This document shows positions 21,001 through 34,646 of a stretch of DNA of 64,000 nucleotides, in pieces. The stretch's first letter is position 1. Each line of letters begins with the position of its first letter. The notes under the pieces are model-generated. The model made no database searches, had not been told where the DNA came from, and saw nothing but the letters and a program-made list of their open reading frames with translations. The stretch is from Papilionanthe hookeriana x Papilionanthe teres (Eukaryota; Streptophyta; Magnoliopsida; Asparagales; Orchidaceae): assembly GCA_022702705.1 (NCBI GenBank), contig CM040427.1, forward strand, positions 17,941,625 through 18,005,624. Reading direction: 5' to 3'. The position numbers and the translations under genes are program-made.

Positions 21001-22768
21001 TCAAACATTATAGAGTTTCTCTGTAATATTCACCACAATGAAACTATCCCGACATTTCCTTTGCTGTTATTTTCTATTTCATTACCCTTTTCTTCCTTCT
21101 CCAATTTTTTTAATATCTAAGGATCCCTTACATGATCCAAAAGAATAAGTTACCTGGAGATCAGGGCAATGTGATAGATAAACAAAGTGGCAACTCCTTG
21201 ACAACAATGACACCAACAACCGACCGACAAAGAATTGATCGACGACACGACACCAGAACAATGACGAGGATGACAAGTCAGATCTATCACCTATACATCA
21301 TTCATTATGTTCATTTTTGGCGCCATCAATGTTCATTAATCAAAGGCAAGTCAGCAAGTTTAAACTGCTATGTTATATTACCACAGTGCATTAGTTACTT
21401 TTGATAACTCCCATCAGAGCTACATAGGAGGTTATCAGATAGTGACATAGCCAACCTTCAAACACCTACATCATAAAGTACTTTGTTCCTTGAGTAATGA
21501 TCTTAGCAATCACACCGAATTGATCGAATGTATATTTTTTGTTGGTCAAGAGTATGTTGCAGCTTCGATTAAATATGATGATGTTATTGAGTGGGTATAC
21601 AAATTACTCAACAATAAAACTTGATACTCTACATAAAAATTGAGAGTTGTGGTGATGTTCCTTAGAGTAATAATCAAATACTACATGAAAGTACATTGGG
21701 TTCTTCAAAATATCCGGCTAGTGACTACATTGATCTCTCAAGAGTAAATTTAATGAATTATCAATACTATACTTCTACTTGATATTCATGTTCCTAGTTA
21801 AGCCATCATCTATTGATAATTATTGATGGCATAACACAAGACGATATTCGAATTACACATGTGAGAGAAAGATATGAGACTATGGACAGTGACACAAGTG
21901 ATGATTTTGATAGTCACTTTGATAACATAATAAATGTACCATAGAAATAGATATGTCTGAGATTATGGGTCATAGATTGATTATGGAGCATTCCAAAAAT
22001 AGTGCACCCATTCTTGATGTTATGATATCCCACAATGATCACATTCAAGCTTATCGTACAGCTGAGGTGTGGGACAAGGATGTAAAGTTTGATGCTCCAA
22101 CATGTCCAATAAACACAAAATCTAAAGATAATATTATGAATGTATTATATTTTAGCATGACATTCGTCATAAAATTAGGCTTATAATATGAAAAAATGAT
22201 TGGTGCATACTAAATAAAATTGAATTTTGAAGCATATATTTCAATAAATCTTGGTTATGTTTTTTTTGTAGGCACATGACCATACATCACGACCTTGTGA
22301 GTGTAGTTTACATGAGCTAGGAGCAAGAGGATTCTACTGGCATGGAAGATACCATCTGTTAATGGCTATCACCCTTGTGAGCATAGAATTCTGACCGGTG
22401 GACACCTTCAATGCACATATAAATTCATCTGCTATTATATTCTCTCTGTCATCAGATGTCACTTCGATTTGAAGCTTAAAGAGATTACTCATTAAATGGT
22501 GGTTAAATTTAATATTTAAATATCTTATATGAAGGTTTTGGATGTAAGGTAAAAGGCCATCAAGTCTATTTTCAACAGTTGGGAGGAGTATTATTTTTCT
22601 TCACATAAGTTAATGGTATCCATTTGTACTGCAGTTTTAGGATCTGTCTCTTAGATATAATTTGACAACACATCTTGATTCAACATCTTGTTTAGGCATT
22701 TAGGCTACCTATAGAGAGTTGGAGCAACTGTCGGCCTGTAGTGAGCCTTGACAACACATATTGTTAGA
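21001..22768. other. Degenerate sequence, possibly a decayed coding element
   Basis: No intact gene. A plus-strand stretch at about 21,818-21,942 translates without stops into an acidic, coding-looking segment (DDIRITHVRERYETMDSDTS). It is followed, with stops between, by 21,953-22,186 (MSEIMGHRLIMEHSKNSAP...). These might be remnants of one transposon ORF, but I do not recognise a family. Confidence 0.3.
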
Positions 22769-23460
22769 TGTTGGCCTCATGTTTGGTGAGGTCTTTTCTC
22801 CCTCTTAGTACTTAGGTTCTAGCCCTCGGGCTTCCCCTTGGCTATCCTAGAAGACTAGAGATGGAACCCACTACTTAGAAATTCAAATGACCTCTTAGCT
22901 CTTTTTGAACGCTTCATAGATGGTCATAAAAGCTCTGGCACTTGGAAGGTTAGGACCAACATGTGAGGATTCAGAGATAAGTTCTTATGAGAATGTCAGG
23001 CCTTAGAGTTAACCCTAGGTAGCTTGGTCTTGGTCGGGCTTACACAGAAACACTTGAACCTATCCATCCAATCCCAAAACCCTAAAATCATTTTCACCTA
23101 ACATTTCTCATACTTTTGGAAACTCATGTGGGTGGTCTTCAAGCCCTTAGCCCTTGGGTAGGGTAGTTAGGACCAACACATCGAGGATCCAAAGTAGGCT
23201 CTCCCCTCGGTCTCATGGCTCAAAAAGGCAACCTTATGATTAGCATCTTCAATGACTCCACCAAAAATCCAATGTTGACCTCACTTTTGTGAGGATCATT
23301 TATAAATCATCTTGAGAGAGGAAGTCTACTAATATTGACCTCTTAAATCTTACAATGATCACTAAACCCTAATGTCTAGGGTAAAACCCTAATGAAGCAT
23401 TTTTAACCCAAACCTTAATGACATCCTAAAATGATCAAATCAGCAATGACAAAATCTAAT

Positions 23461-24036
23461 CTGGTCAACCTTTGACGCAAATGGTCAAATTAGGTCAATA
23501 TGGTCAATCCTTGACCCAATGACCACCCCATTGACCAAACTGATCAACATTTGACCCAAATGGTCAAATTAGGTTAAAATGGTCAATCCTTGACCCAATG
23601 ACCACCATATTGGCCACACTAGTCAACCCTTGACCCAAATCATCAAATTTGATCAAAATGATCAATTTATGATCTAATGATCACCAAATTGACCACACAG
23701 GTCAACCTTTGACCTAAATGTTCAAACTTAGTCAAAATGGTCAATCCATGACCTAATGACCACCACATTAGCCCAAACCCCATTGACCACCAGGTCAACC
23801 TAGACACCAAATTGGTCAAATTTGATTCATTTGATCAATTTAAGACATTAAAATGATCAAACACAATTATTTTGTCAACTTTGATCAAACCATGGTTATA
23901 CCGACTAAACCCAATTACACCATGACATCCAACCATCAAATGGTCAAATTAATCATTGTAGACACCCTTGGAGCTACAATGGTCAACATTGTTCAAACAT
24001 GGTCCACCAAGTCAACCTTGGTCAAATTTGGTCAAA
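23461..24036 (+). repeat. 79-bp minisatellite rich in TTGACC/GGTCAA
   Basis: Unit starts at GTCAACC or variant fall at 23,464, 23,542, 23,622, 23,701 and 23,794, a period of 78-80 bases with the last longer. Each unit holds several TTGAC(C) cores on both strands, for example TTTGACCCAAATGGTCAAAT. The TTGAC core is that of the plant W-box bound by WRKY factors (known family knowledge); use of these sites here is not shown. Confidence 0.75.
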
Positions 24037-24950
24037 TTCATCATTATAATCAAAACTTGCTAATTTCATCAAAATATTTTATTCTCTTAGTTAATTAATC
24101 ATTTAATTAATTAAAGAAGATTAAAATTAAGGACCATAAGACCTAGGATTTAAATTTAAAAGTATGGTTTAAGCTCACGGCAGGACAAATCCATGAAAAT
24201 ACTAAAATTAAATTTTAAGTATAAATCCTAAATTCAATCCATGAGAAATCACTGATGGGTCACCCATGACCCATAGAACCTCTCATAACATGCCACAACC
24301 CATAAGAAAACCTATGAGCCACCATAGTTAACCTAGGTTAAAGCTCATCATGACACCATCATGAAGGGGTAAAAAGAGATGTCCCCTTGCTTAAGGAAGA
24401 TATGGATGAGTCATTACTCACCTTACAAGCCACTTAATAGAGAAAAAGCATGTCTTAAGTCTTCCCTAAATAATAAGATGAGCTCATAAACACCAAATTT
24501 GAAAATTAAAATAAAATAGAGGTTTATGTGTCATGCTTTCACAAAGCCATGGATGATATGTTAACCTATGTGGATGAATGTTAACTTACTCAATTTTGAG
24601 TCACCATACACCTTATCCCCACCCAATGGACATGAGCCAAGTCCATTTCATTAAATGGAGATCTCATCATGGCTACTCATGAAAACAATACAAAAAGGAG
24701 TCTATGTGTCATTCATTCTTCACCCTACTGAATGGGCTTGTGAATACACATGGGGAAGGCTAATTCAATGAGTAAGCCAAAGCTTTAGGTTAAAATCTTC
24801 ACCATGGGTAAACTTGATATCGATAAGCTTAGGGATGCTCAAGTGTAATAATTCTCAGCCAAGAAACTTATCCATAGACATTATGAGCCTGATAGAACCT
24901 CCCCAAGTGAACCCAAGCAGATTTAGGCTCACCCATGGCTCCCACATGCC

Positions 24951-24960
24951 TATAAATAGG
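24951..24960 (+). promoter_or_regulatory. TATA box of copy B1
   Basis: TATAAATAGG lies 2.18 kb from the start of B1, in the same relative place (before the GC-richer zone) as the TATA-like boxes of A, B2, C and D. Confidence 0.5.
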
Positions 24961-26392
24961 CTAAATCAAGAGCACCCAAGAGAAGGACAGATAAGCTTAC
25001 AGCTTATACACCCTGAACCACCCAAGACCAAATTTGCTCTCCAAACCTTAAGGAATTGATTCCCCCTGGATTCAACTCCTGAAACCCACTGGTTTGCCCT
25101 AATTTCTCTAACTGAAATAGGACAATTTTTTTATTTGAAATGAAGTTTCTCAAAACTTTAAATTAACTCATCTAAAAGTTTCCTAAAGCCCTACGAAGAC
25201 AAGTTCAATCAAAATTGGCCCTTCTTATAGGCTCTAACCTACTATTGCACCTTCATTTTCCAAACCGTAACCCACTTTGATCGAACTGATATCCAGACCC
25301 AATTTCACCTCAAATTGGGTTGGAGACAAGCTCTTTGAGGTAAAGATGAAGCTTCCGAACCATTCAAATTGAGCTTCCATTAATTAAGGCTAAGGTATGG
25401 TTCATTCGACCTAGTTTAGGCTCGGGTTTGGTACTTTGTGAAACAAATCAATTCACAACCCATACATCCCATATGGATGGGTTCTTCATCTCCAGATGAA
25501 GCTATATGAACAAATTTCACTAAAATCCATGAAGAAATGAGCGAGATCTCATGTCTTGAAACAAAAGGACTGCGGGTTATAATTCCTTTGGGACGATGAC
25601 CCGATGCCGTCCATTTCCGTGTATTGGAAATGGAAGGCTCTGATCGAGCCAGACTGCTAATTTATCCATATGCAACGGATAAAACTGCAGGCCAACTGAA
25701 CGCTTGTGTGGATTAGCTCGCAAATCTGAAGCCGCCGCGTAGGTTTTTGACACCTCTAATGTTTGAACTGGCGCTGAGTTAGATAAATGGATAAATAGGA
25801 ATTAGATAATTCTAGAAAATTCTATTAAACTTTAAAAATTCATATCTTTGTATAGAAAAATCCCAAAAATAAATAAAAAATATCCTCAGACTCGGGGTGA
25901 TGAGGAGAAAATTTAAAAAATAAAATTCTTAATTTAATGATTTATATTTAATTTTTAAATAATTAATTACTCTCTATAGTAATTTAATTATTAAAATTTA
26001 ATTATAAATCTAAAAAGTATGAAACTTTCACAGAATAATTCTTTCATGTTTAGGAACATTCTGTGATTTTTCCAAGGGTTGGAAAAATCTCTAAGAGAAG
26101 CTTATCTATTTTCCATGAAACTTTGTAATTATTTTTAAAAATAATTATAAAAATTAGGAAATGGAAATGTTAAATTCAAAATTGGTTAAGTAATTTAGGA
26201 TGATAGATATAAACCCTAAAATGACAAATCTCAGCCTCCTAAAAACTTAAAATGACATTTTTTTCCTTAGGGTTAAAAATATTAATTATAAACTAATGTT
26301 AAACCCTATAAATCCTTTTAAAATTCAAGCATGCTTAGCCCATTCCACATTGTACTAATTCAATTTTGAGTCAAACTCCCAATAGACTCAAA

Positions 26393-26890
26393 CTAAACCC
26401 TAATTTGGTCTAAGACATCAATAAGACCTAACTAAACCCATTAAACCTTAATTAAATTAGGTTTAATACCATAAACCCTAATTAGATATAAGACACCAAG
26501 TAGAGCCGATTAAACTTTAATTAAGTTAGGTTTAATACAAATAAACCCTAATTAGATCTAAGACACTAATTAGACCTGATTAATAACCTTAAACCTTAAT
26601 TACATTAGGTTTAAGACATATTAAACCCGAATTAGACCTAACCCATTAGGTCTAACTAAATCAATTAAACCTTACCTAAATTATATTTAATTAATCATAA
26701 ACCATAATTAAACCTAGCCCTGATTAGGTCTAAGACACCAATTAGACCTAATTAAACCCATTAGACCTTAATTAAATTAGGTTTAATACCATAAACCCTC
26801 ATTAGGACTAAGACACCAATCAGACCTAATTAAACTCATTAAACCTTAATTAAATTAGGTTTAATACCATAAACCCTAATTAGGTCTAAG
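26393..26890 (+). repeat. 70-80 bp tandem array with telomere-like AAACCCTAA units
   Basis: Copies of 'ttaggtttaatac..ataaaccctaattag.t.taagacac' start at about 26,461, 26,530, 26,781 and 26,859. Each has a plant-telomere-like AAACCCTAA and an inverted ATTAAACCTTAATTAA / TTAATTAAATTAGGTTTAAT pair. It is interspersed and variable, so not a telomere itself. Confidence 0.7.
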
Positions 26891-26894
26891 ACAT

Positions 26895-27489
26895 TGATGC
26901 ATATGTTTGATTTTTCATATATATTTCATACTCATTTTTGGTGATATTGCACTTTAATGGAAGGTATTTACATGCTTTTTTGTAGGTATGATGATTTTAG
27001 CTAAATAGAGCAAAAAGAAGTGAAAAGAAACAAATTTAGAGCGAAAAAAGGCAAGAATCAGATTTTTAAAGTTCTAGCACCGATGGCGCCCAAACCGGCG
27101 CCGACAGCGTATTTTTCCAGAGAGTTCAAAAATAAAAGTCGGGATAGGCAATCGACGGAGCCCTATTGCTCGCTGATAGAGCCCAATGTTGGTTCAAGTC
27201 AGATTTAATGTATTTGGATGCTTTTTAGAGGGATACTTGAGGAAACTCTTAAGAAATTCATTCCTAGACAAATTTAACTTGTTTTGGGTGCAGAAATCAG
27301 TGTGGGTTGTGTGATTAGTGTGTTTGGTGTGTGTGCTTAAGTGTGTGTGTGTTTGTGTGAGTAAAAATGAAGTGTTTAGAGACAGTTTAAGGTCTAGGGT
27401 TTGGTGTTTAGTGTTATCTTGTGAGGGATTCTTTTCAAAAGAGTTGTAGGAGGAGAGGGAAAATGTGAGATTGCTTCTTCCCTACTATT
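26895..27489 (+). mobile_element. 5' fragment of a second, related Athila-like LTR
   Basis: It begins TGATGCATATG and follows the 5' LTR at 1,114 at a distance: 'attcatatct...tttttgatgaaattgcacttta' compares with 'tttcatactcatttttggtgatattgcacttta', followed by 'aaaggtatttnc...tgcaggnat'. It has a short GC-rich palindrome zone (27,078-27,180, CCGGCGCCGACAGCG) at the matching place. It breaks off where copy B2 starts at 27,490. The 62-residue frame at 27,020-27,208 is inside the LTR and is not called. Confidence 0.65.
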
Positions 27490-29836
27490 TGTTGACCTCA
27501 ATTTTGGTGAGATCTTTTGCTTCTCTCTTTAGTACTTAGGATCTAGCCTTAGGCTTTTCCTTTGACTAATCTTAGAGGAATAGAAATGGAACCCACCATT
27601 TAGAAATTCAAACTACTTCTTAACTGCCTGCAAACCCCACAAACTTGATTGTAGACCCCTAATCACCTAGAGGGTTGAAATCAAATGTGGAGGTTTAAAG
27701 GATGAGTTCCTTATAGGACTTTTTGGCCTTAGGAATACCCTGGGTGGCCTGGTCTGTGAGGGTTGACTTGCACATACACTATACTCTCACACACATTCCA
27801 AGTCCTAAAACCACACTCTCACCCAACTTGACATCCTGACTCATGTAGGTAATTCATATGGATGGTCCTTAACCCCTAAGCCCCTCGCTAAGAGGGTTAG
27901 GAACAACATAGTGAATGCCTCAAATGAGTCCTCTCATGGCTTAGATGGGCTTAATATGGCTTCATGGCTCAACCAAAATGATTCCATTTCACTCACACTT
28001 GATTAATATTCTATTTTTTTAAATTTCACTTTTTGACCTCCGGGGCCACGGACCCACCAAACCTACCAAATACCCTTGAAATGACCCAAAATTTGCAAAA
28101 TTACTAAATTACCCAAGATTTCTCAAAATTAATCCTAAACACTTCCCACCACTCAAATTGACCATCTTTGGCCAAAAATACCAAAATTTCCAAAAATACC
28201 CCTAAACCCCCCAAAATTACCAAAATAACCTTTTACCCCAAAAATCCAAAAATTCTAAAAATTCCCAGAAAATTCCAGAAAATCTCAAATATTCTTAATT
28301 TCATTTTGTTCAACTACACTATGGGCCAATTTTGCCAATTTACCCCACTTTTACCAAAACCCCCAATTTGACCCATTTTTTAACCCAAGTGAACCCAATC
28401 TCAAACCAAACCACCCCAATTGACCTCAATTTTGGTCCAATTCAATTCTAAACTTCAATTCAATATACCCAATATCAATTTAGACCAAATCCAAGTCCAA
28501 TTTGATTGAAATTTGGGCCCAATTCCAATTTGGGGCTTAAGGCCCAATTTTGACCCATGACCCAAACCTAGCGCAATTCAACTCCAATTAACCCCAAATC
28601 TTTTCTAAAGCCTTCCTAACATCCCCATAAACAAAACACTAACTTGATTTGCCCAAGATTTGAACTTAAACTCCACCCAAACCTAACCCAAAACCAAAAT
28701 CCCTTAAATTGACCTAAGCCCAAACCTAACACAAATGGGCCCAAATCCCAAAATTAGAGCCCAACTAAAATTGAAAACTCTTTGTAACACTCCCATAAAC
28801 ATTTTTCAACATTAATTTTACACCAAATTCAACCTTAGCCCAACCATAGCCCAAGTTAGCCCAATTTGGCCCACCTTGGCCCCTTTACCAAAAAAGCCCA
28901 AATTCAACCCAATTCTACTCCAAATCACACCAAATTGATTCCAAACCATTCATGAAACATTCCCAAATAGAATCCAATAATTATTGGGCCCAATTTTTTA
29001 CAAAAATTTTATCCACTAACTTGTTTTAAAACCTAAAAGCCCACTCTCTTAAAATATTTAAAAGCCCATCCAAAATGATTTCAAAAAGCCCAAAATCCAT
29101 TCCAAAGCCCACATGAGATTTCCTCTCATCATCCCTTTGATTTAAATCATTCCCTAAGTTTCAAACTCATCATAAAATTATCCTAAATTAAGCCTCATGC
29201 CAATCTCCCCTAAAGTTATCAAAAATGCCAACATCCTTTCTCATGCAAAGGAGCTAACATTTCTCTAAGCCAAATGGAGCCATGAAGCCATGCATAAGCC
29301 ACATACAAGCCATGGGAGCCACTTTCCACCTCACCAAGCCATTAATGGCAGGAGGAGGGGGTTCTTTCTTAACCCTTTATTAAACATTTTTAACCTCATT
29401 TATGCTACACTCTAAACCAAGCTTAGCCACGTCGCCATGGATGGAGACTTCACCACTCCAATTCAGCTGACCCAAATGATTCCCTAAGCCCAAAACCAGG
29501 TCATGGGAAGGTGCACCCCACCCAAAACCAGGTCATGGGAAGGTGCACCCAAACCAAGCCTAAAAAAATCAAAACACTTTACACATGTCCAAAGCCAATT
29601 GAGTTCACCAAATCCCAGCCCTGACCCCACTAGTCAAGATGGTGACCTGACCCTGGCCGGCCAGCCACCACAGCCGCCGGAAAACCCCTTGGCCGAGAGC
29701 TCCATGTGAGCCAAAAAATTCAAAACTCACCTCCTGAACTGTCTCATGGCCAGTGGACACCATGGTTGTTCTTCCCTTGACCTAGGTAGCAAATCCCAAC
29801 CCTTAATTGCCTCGCAGGAAGCCCTTCAGCCAGCTC

Positions 29837-29844
29837 TATTTAAA
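29837..29844 (+). promoter_or_regulatory. TATA box of copy B2
   Basis: TATTTAAA within CTCTATTTAAAC, 2.35 kb from the element start. The exact reverse complement of this context occurs in copy A (17,773-17,780). Confidence 0.55.
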
Positions 29845-32495
29845 CTCCACCCCCTCTCGGCCAAAGAAGGTGTTGAACCAAACCTTACCAAAACTACGCA
29901 AAATCACTCCGGATCCCTCTCCGGACATAGAGAACTTGATCCCCACTCGAAATCCAGCCACTAAAGCCTTCTCCGTGAGTCCGATTTTGGAGTTGAAATT
30001 CAAGCCCAAAACCAAGACACTTCACCACGGTGAGCCAATCTTCAAATTGATTGACTGCTGCACCTTCACCGGACCGAGAGGAGAAGTTCCCCGGCAAAAG
30101 CCCCCTCACCGAGGCCGGCCATTGCTTCCGACCTCCAAGCTTTGTGATTGGCCTTGGTCACTTTTGTACCTAGGCATTTCCCCAGAGCAAGAGACTTCAT
30201 ATGGAGCTTGCTTGGACTCAATCGAAGGTGACACAACCCTCAGATCGAACTTCACTTCTCTGAGCAAAGGTATGAACTCGCTCTTCCTCCCGAGCTCCTG
30301 GAGATTCTCCATTTAGTTTGAGTTGATTTCAATGCACCTTAACTGTATAGATGTGTTCGTCTCTTCAAGACGAATCGATAGAGTATAACAACACAAAAAT
30401 CCATGAAGAATCGAGTGAGATCTTAAGGTTTTAGTGTGGATGGTCACGGGTGCACACCAGTTGGAGACGACGACCAAGAACCGTTGGATCGCGCGTGTAT
30501 CGAGCGGACGGTCGAGATCAAGCCGGACAGCGCAATGGTACGTGAATGGCGGGCCCCCGTAGCGCTGACTCAGATGGCGGTGCCGAATCACGGAGCGACG
30601 CGTGGGCTTTCGATCCGGACGAGGATGACGCGGCGCTGAGTCGGATAAGTAGAAAATTAGGATTTTTTGGATTTATTTAAATACCAGAACTTCAAAAATT
30701 CATATCTTTGCATAGAAAAATCACAAAAATAAAATAAAAATACCCTCTTACTCAGTGAACAGAGGAAAATAATGTTGAAAAGAAATCAAGTTAATTGGAT
30801 GAGTATTTTATTTTTAATAATTTATTTACTGTTTCCAATGTTTTGATTCTCCATTTGCATAGACAATTCACCATGGCATGAGACCATAGGGCTTTTGAAG
30901 CCTCTGATCTTGGAAACATTCCCTAAATTTTTCAAGGTCAGAGGCCATCTCTGTGAAAAGTTATTGATTTTTCAAGTTCATGTCACTGTTTTAGGTATTC
31001 TAATTTCAATAATTAGCATGTTGTAAAATAAATTCTAGGAAAATTTGGTGGTGTTTCTTAGGTCCAGTGGACCTTATAAAAAATATATTTTGAGTTAATT
31101 CATTCATAATAACCCTAATTGGCCTAAACTCCCAAAATGAATTTGAATTAATTAGGGTTAACCACACACCAAATTTACTTGAAAACAATTCTCCATTGCT
31201 CTTTAGGGTCAGAGGAAACTTACATAAAATTTTGAAATCAATTGGACTTGATTAACCGCACCAAATGGATTGATTAAGACTCATAAGCAAAATGGAACTT
31301 TAAAAATTCATAACTCCAAAAATACTTTTCAAAAATTCACAAAAAATGGTTTTGGAGCTTCTCTGATATCAGGGGAGTTCAGAAAAATTAAAATTGGAAT
31401 TTTCTAAAAAAGTTGATTTTTCACAATATTTTTATATTTTAATAATTAAAAAATAATAAAAATCACAAAAATATTAAAAATCATAAAAATGTCAAATTTT
31501 GACTCCTTATCACTTAGGAACAAACCAAATATTTTTCCTAAGTCCCTAGGATAAGATATTGAATTTTAAAGGTTTAATGTAATTTTTAATATTAAAAAAT
31601 GAATTTTCAACCTTTTTCACTAAAATAATTCTAACAAATCAAAGAAAAATCAAAAAATTATTAAATTTGTTTCTCTAGACTCCTTAAGGTCAGAGAAATT
31701 TAAGAAAAATATAAAATCTATTTTTCAATTTTTATTTTATTTTAAAATTAATTAATACTCTATAAATCAAAATAATTATAATAAATAAAATATAAATCAA
31801 AAAATCACCAAAATGCGTCCAAGTGGTCCTCTGGTCATTAGGAACATCCCATAATTTTCTTAAAGATAGAAACCTTGCCTTGGTCATGTTGTTGAATTTT
31901 CATTGAAAACCCTTATTTTTCACTAAAAATAATTATCTAAATAAATTAAATTCAGAAAAATCACATTTTCTCCTCTAATGTCTTAATTGACATATGGATG
32001 AAGTGACATAAAAATTCATATTCATTTGAGCTCAATTTTGTGAGTTATGAAACAAATAAGCCTAAAAGGGCATAAAGGTAATTAAAGAATTTTAACTCTT
32101 AATTAAAACTTTAGGTTTAATCAAAATGGAGGGTAAAATATTTGATTTTAATTTTCTCTTGGATGATTGAAACTTAGGGAAATTAAGAGGGTAGAAACTC
32201 ATTAAACACTTTGAACATATCAAAATGAAACACTAATTAATTAAATAATTTAAATTTTGGAAAGAATATATTTAAAATTTGGATTATTAAAATAAGGATA
32301 TTATTAAGAGGATATTTATTCTTTAATTTAAAAATCCCTAAATAAGTCACTTCAATAATATCTAGTTCTTAATTAAAAATTAAAATAATAATCCAAACTA
32401 AATAAATTAAAAATTAAAAGAAGATAACCCTTAAATGAATTAAAGCTTAAAATGTTAAATGGTCCAATAATTAAAATCAAATTTAAAGTCTTGGA

Positions 32496-32817
32496 GTTAA
32501 ATTAAATTAAAGTAAATTAAGTCAAGCCAAAGTTTAAATTAAATTAAATTAACACCTTAACAATTAAATTAAATTAAATTTAAAATATTGAAACTAAAAT
32601 TAAATTAAATTAAAGTTAAAATAAATTAAAATTAAATTAAATTAAAATTAAATTAAATTAAATTAAATTAAATTAAATTAAATTAAAATTAAATTAAATT
32701 AAAATTAAATTAAAATTAAATTAAAATTAAATTAAAATTAAATTAAAATTAAATTAAACTAATTAAAATTAAATTAAATTAAATTAAATCAAATTAAATC
32801 AAATTAAATTAAATTAA
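32496..32817 (+). repeat. (AAATT)n pentanucleotide microsatellite
   Basis: About 320 bases of AAATT/ATTAA units with occasional AAAATT interruptions, inside copy B2. Confidence 0.9.
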
Positions 32818-34608
32818 CATCACTTAACAACAAACCTAAATGAAATCATTAAAAGTTAAATCAAAACATATGAAAGATTTCAACACCTTTTTCAATATAA
32901 GTAAATCTAAAACATAAAAAGTTAATCTGAAATATAATATCACTTAAAGTGTAAAGATTTAAATTAAATCTAAAATAATTCGAACCCTATTCCAAACTTA
33001 AATAATCATTAATTAATTTTTATAATTAAATCAAATCAAATAAAATCATTAAAATGTTTATTACTTTGCCCTTGAAAGGCTTTTATGGTTATAACTTTTA
33101 AATGAAGCATCAAGTAAAGTGTCACTTCACACATAAGATATTCAAATGTCCTAAGTTCACTGAGCAAGAAACAAAACAAAATTAAAATCCTTTGATGATT
33201 AATTCATCAATACAATAAAATTCATTTAAACTCAAAATAATCTCAGAAGTATTGAAATGATGTTTAAGATTCGTCTTAAACACTTCCTCGATACGATGGG
33301 GTGTTTTAGAAGAATAATTGAACTTAATTGTTCTTTGGTGAAGAAAATCATCCTTAAACCAAACCAACAACCTAAATGTCATAGGAAATGACTAGCAATA
33401 GGATTAGGATTCTGGTAGACAACCAAAACCCTTCCCTTAGCTTTACTTAGGTACTTATTGAAATATTTAAATGCTCTAACATGTGTTTTAAGTGTAGCTT
33501 GGGATGACGGGAAGACGCTCCAGGTACGCTTTTACTTTATTGCAATTTACTTTATTGCCTTGCGCTTTACTTTTATTGCATGTTAAACACAACTGTTGCA
33601 TGTAAACCAAAACCTATAGGATAGCCACAAAAATGAAACCAAAACTAAATTAAAAGTCACCACAAGATAAAATTCACCGCCACAACATTCCAAAATATAA
33701 AACAACTCAAAATTTAATCACAAACAGAACAACAAAACTACAATTATAACTAAATTAAAACGTCTCGTTGAATGATCGGGAATACCTCGGATGATGTAAC
33801 CCACGTGTTGCTTAACGGGATTTCCACGGTCTAAATGAAAGTGTGGAACTCATTCGAGTTGAGTTTAGCAAATTCATCTAGACTAAGTGAATTTGATGAA
33901 AATAACGGTGCCGGGATGACGGAACCATGGGATCTTAATCGGTTCTGTTTAAACAACTTTAAGATTTGTTTTAATTAAAACACTAAAAGACATTTGGACT
34001 TTAAGATTTCTAAACCAGAACGCTTCTCTCATCTCCTGATTTTCATCTTCTAAAACTAAACCTCTGCAACAACAAGGAGCTTGGAGCATGGTGGGCAGCA
34101 CAGCCATCATCATCAGCAAAACTTGAATCTACTTCAGCAAAATCTTTCCTAGTTTTAAACAACAAAGCCATAGGATTTCAAGGTAGTTTGCTTAGTGCAA
34201 CATAATTCCTCAACTTTTCGTTAGACATTTGCATGATCATGTTATGCAAATTAAGCCCTAACCGGTCTTAGGACTCCGAGGTGGTCGTTTGGTACGACAT
34301 AAACCCTCACATCTTTGAGGCTATTTGTATGATTATGTCATACAAATATAAGTCCTAATTAACTAAAATTGTCAGGATTGCAATAGTAAATAAACTCCCA
34401 AATTGAAGCCAAATAATAGGATAGTTTGGGAAGTTGTCAAGATTCTTCTTGGATCCTCAGCTTCTCCTACTTTTCTTCCTTTGATTCTTAAAATAAACTG
34501 TTCCAAATTTGAGCTAATCCCTATTGGAATTTCCAAAATCCAATCATTTGAAAACCTTAAACTTTGAAATTCTTGAGAGCAAAACCACTGATCATTATCG
34601 AGAGTTTT

Positions 34609-34646
34609 CTTAAATGATTCCCGTCATTTAAGATGTAATTAACTAT
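34609..34646 (+). other. Conserved stem-loop plus GATGTAATTAACTAT block (copy B2)
   Basis: CTTAAATGA (34,609-34,617) and TCATTTAAG (34,624-34,632) are perfect reverse complements with a six-base loop, followed by the conserved block at 34,632-34,646. The counterpart in copy D (57,853-57,885) has a second stem, CTATAGAG/CTCTATAG, beside the same block. Confidence 0.65.

Larger units (their letters stand above)
22769..26894 (+). mobile_element. Long non-coding element, copy B1 (5' sense end present)
   Basis: It begins TGTTGGCCTCATGTTTGG. The next 100 bases match the reverse complement of the end of copy A (18,650-18,752), including 'atcctagaagactag.gatggaaccc'. It contains a 79-bp minisatellite (23,461-24,036), a TATA box (24,951-24,960), a GC-richer block at 25,560-25,770 matching 30,440-30,640 of B2, and a telomere-like tandem array (26,393-26,890). 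It is then interrupted by an Athila-like LTR fragment. The 3' sense part with the conserved stem-loops is missing. No conserved ORF. Confidence 0.7.

Noticed and set aside
26393..26890. A CRISPR-like array or a true telomere
   Set aside because: Units are variable, contiguous and AT-rich without unique spacers, and telomeric heptamers are not in uninterrupted series.
29746..30639. Plus-strand frame of 169 codons (29,807-30,316) and neighbours in copy B2
   Set aside because: The matching parts of copies A and C do not keep the frame, and no domain or signal is recognisable.
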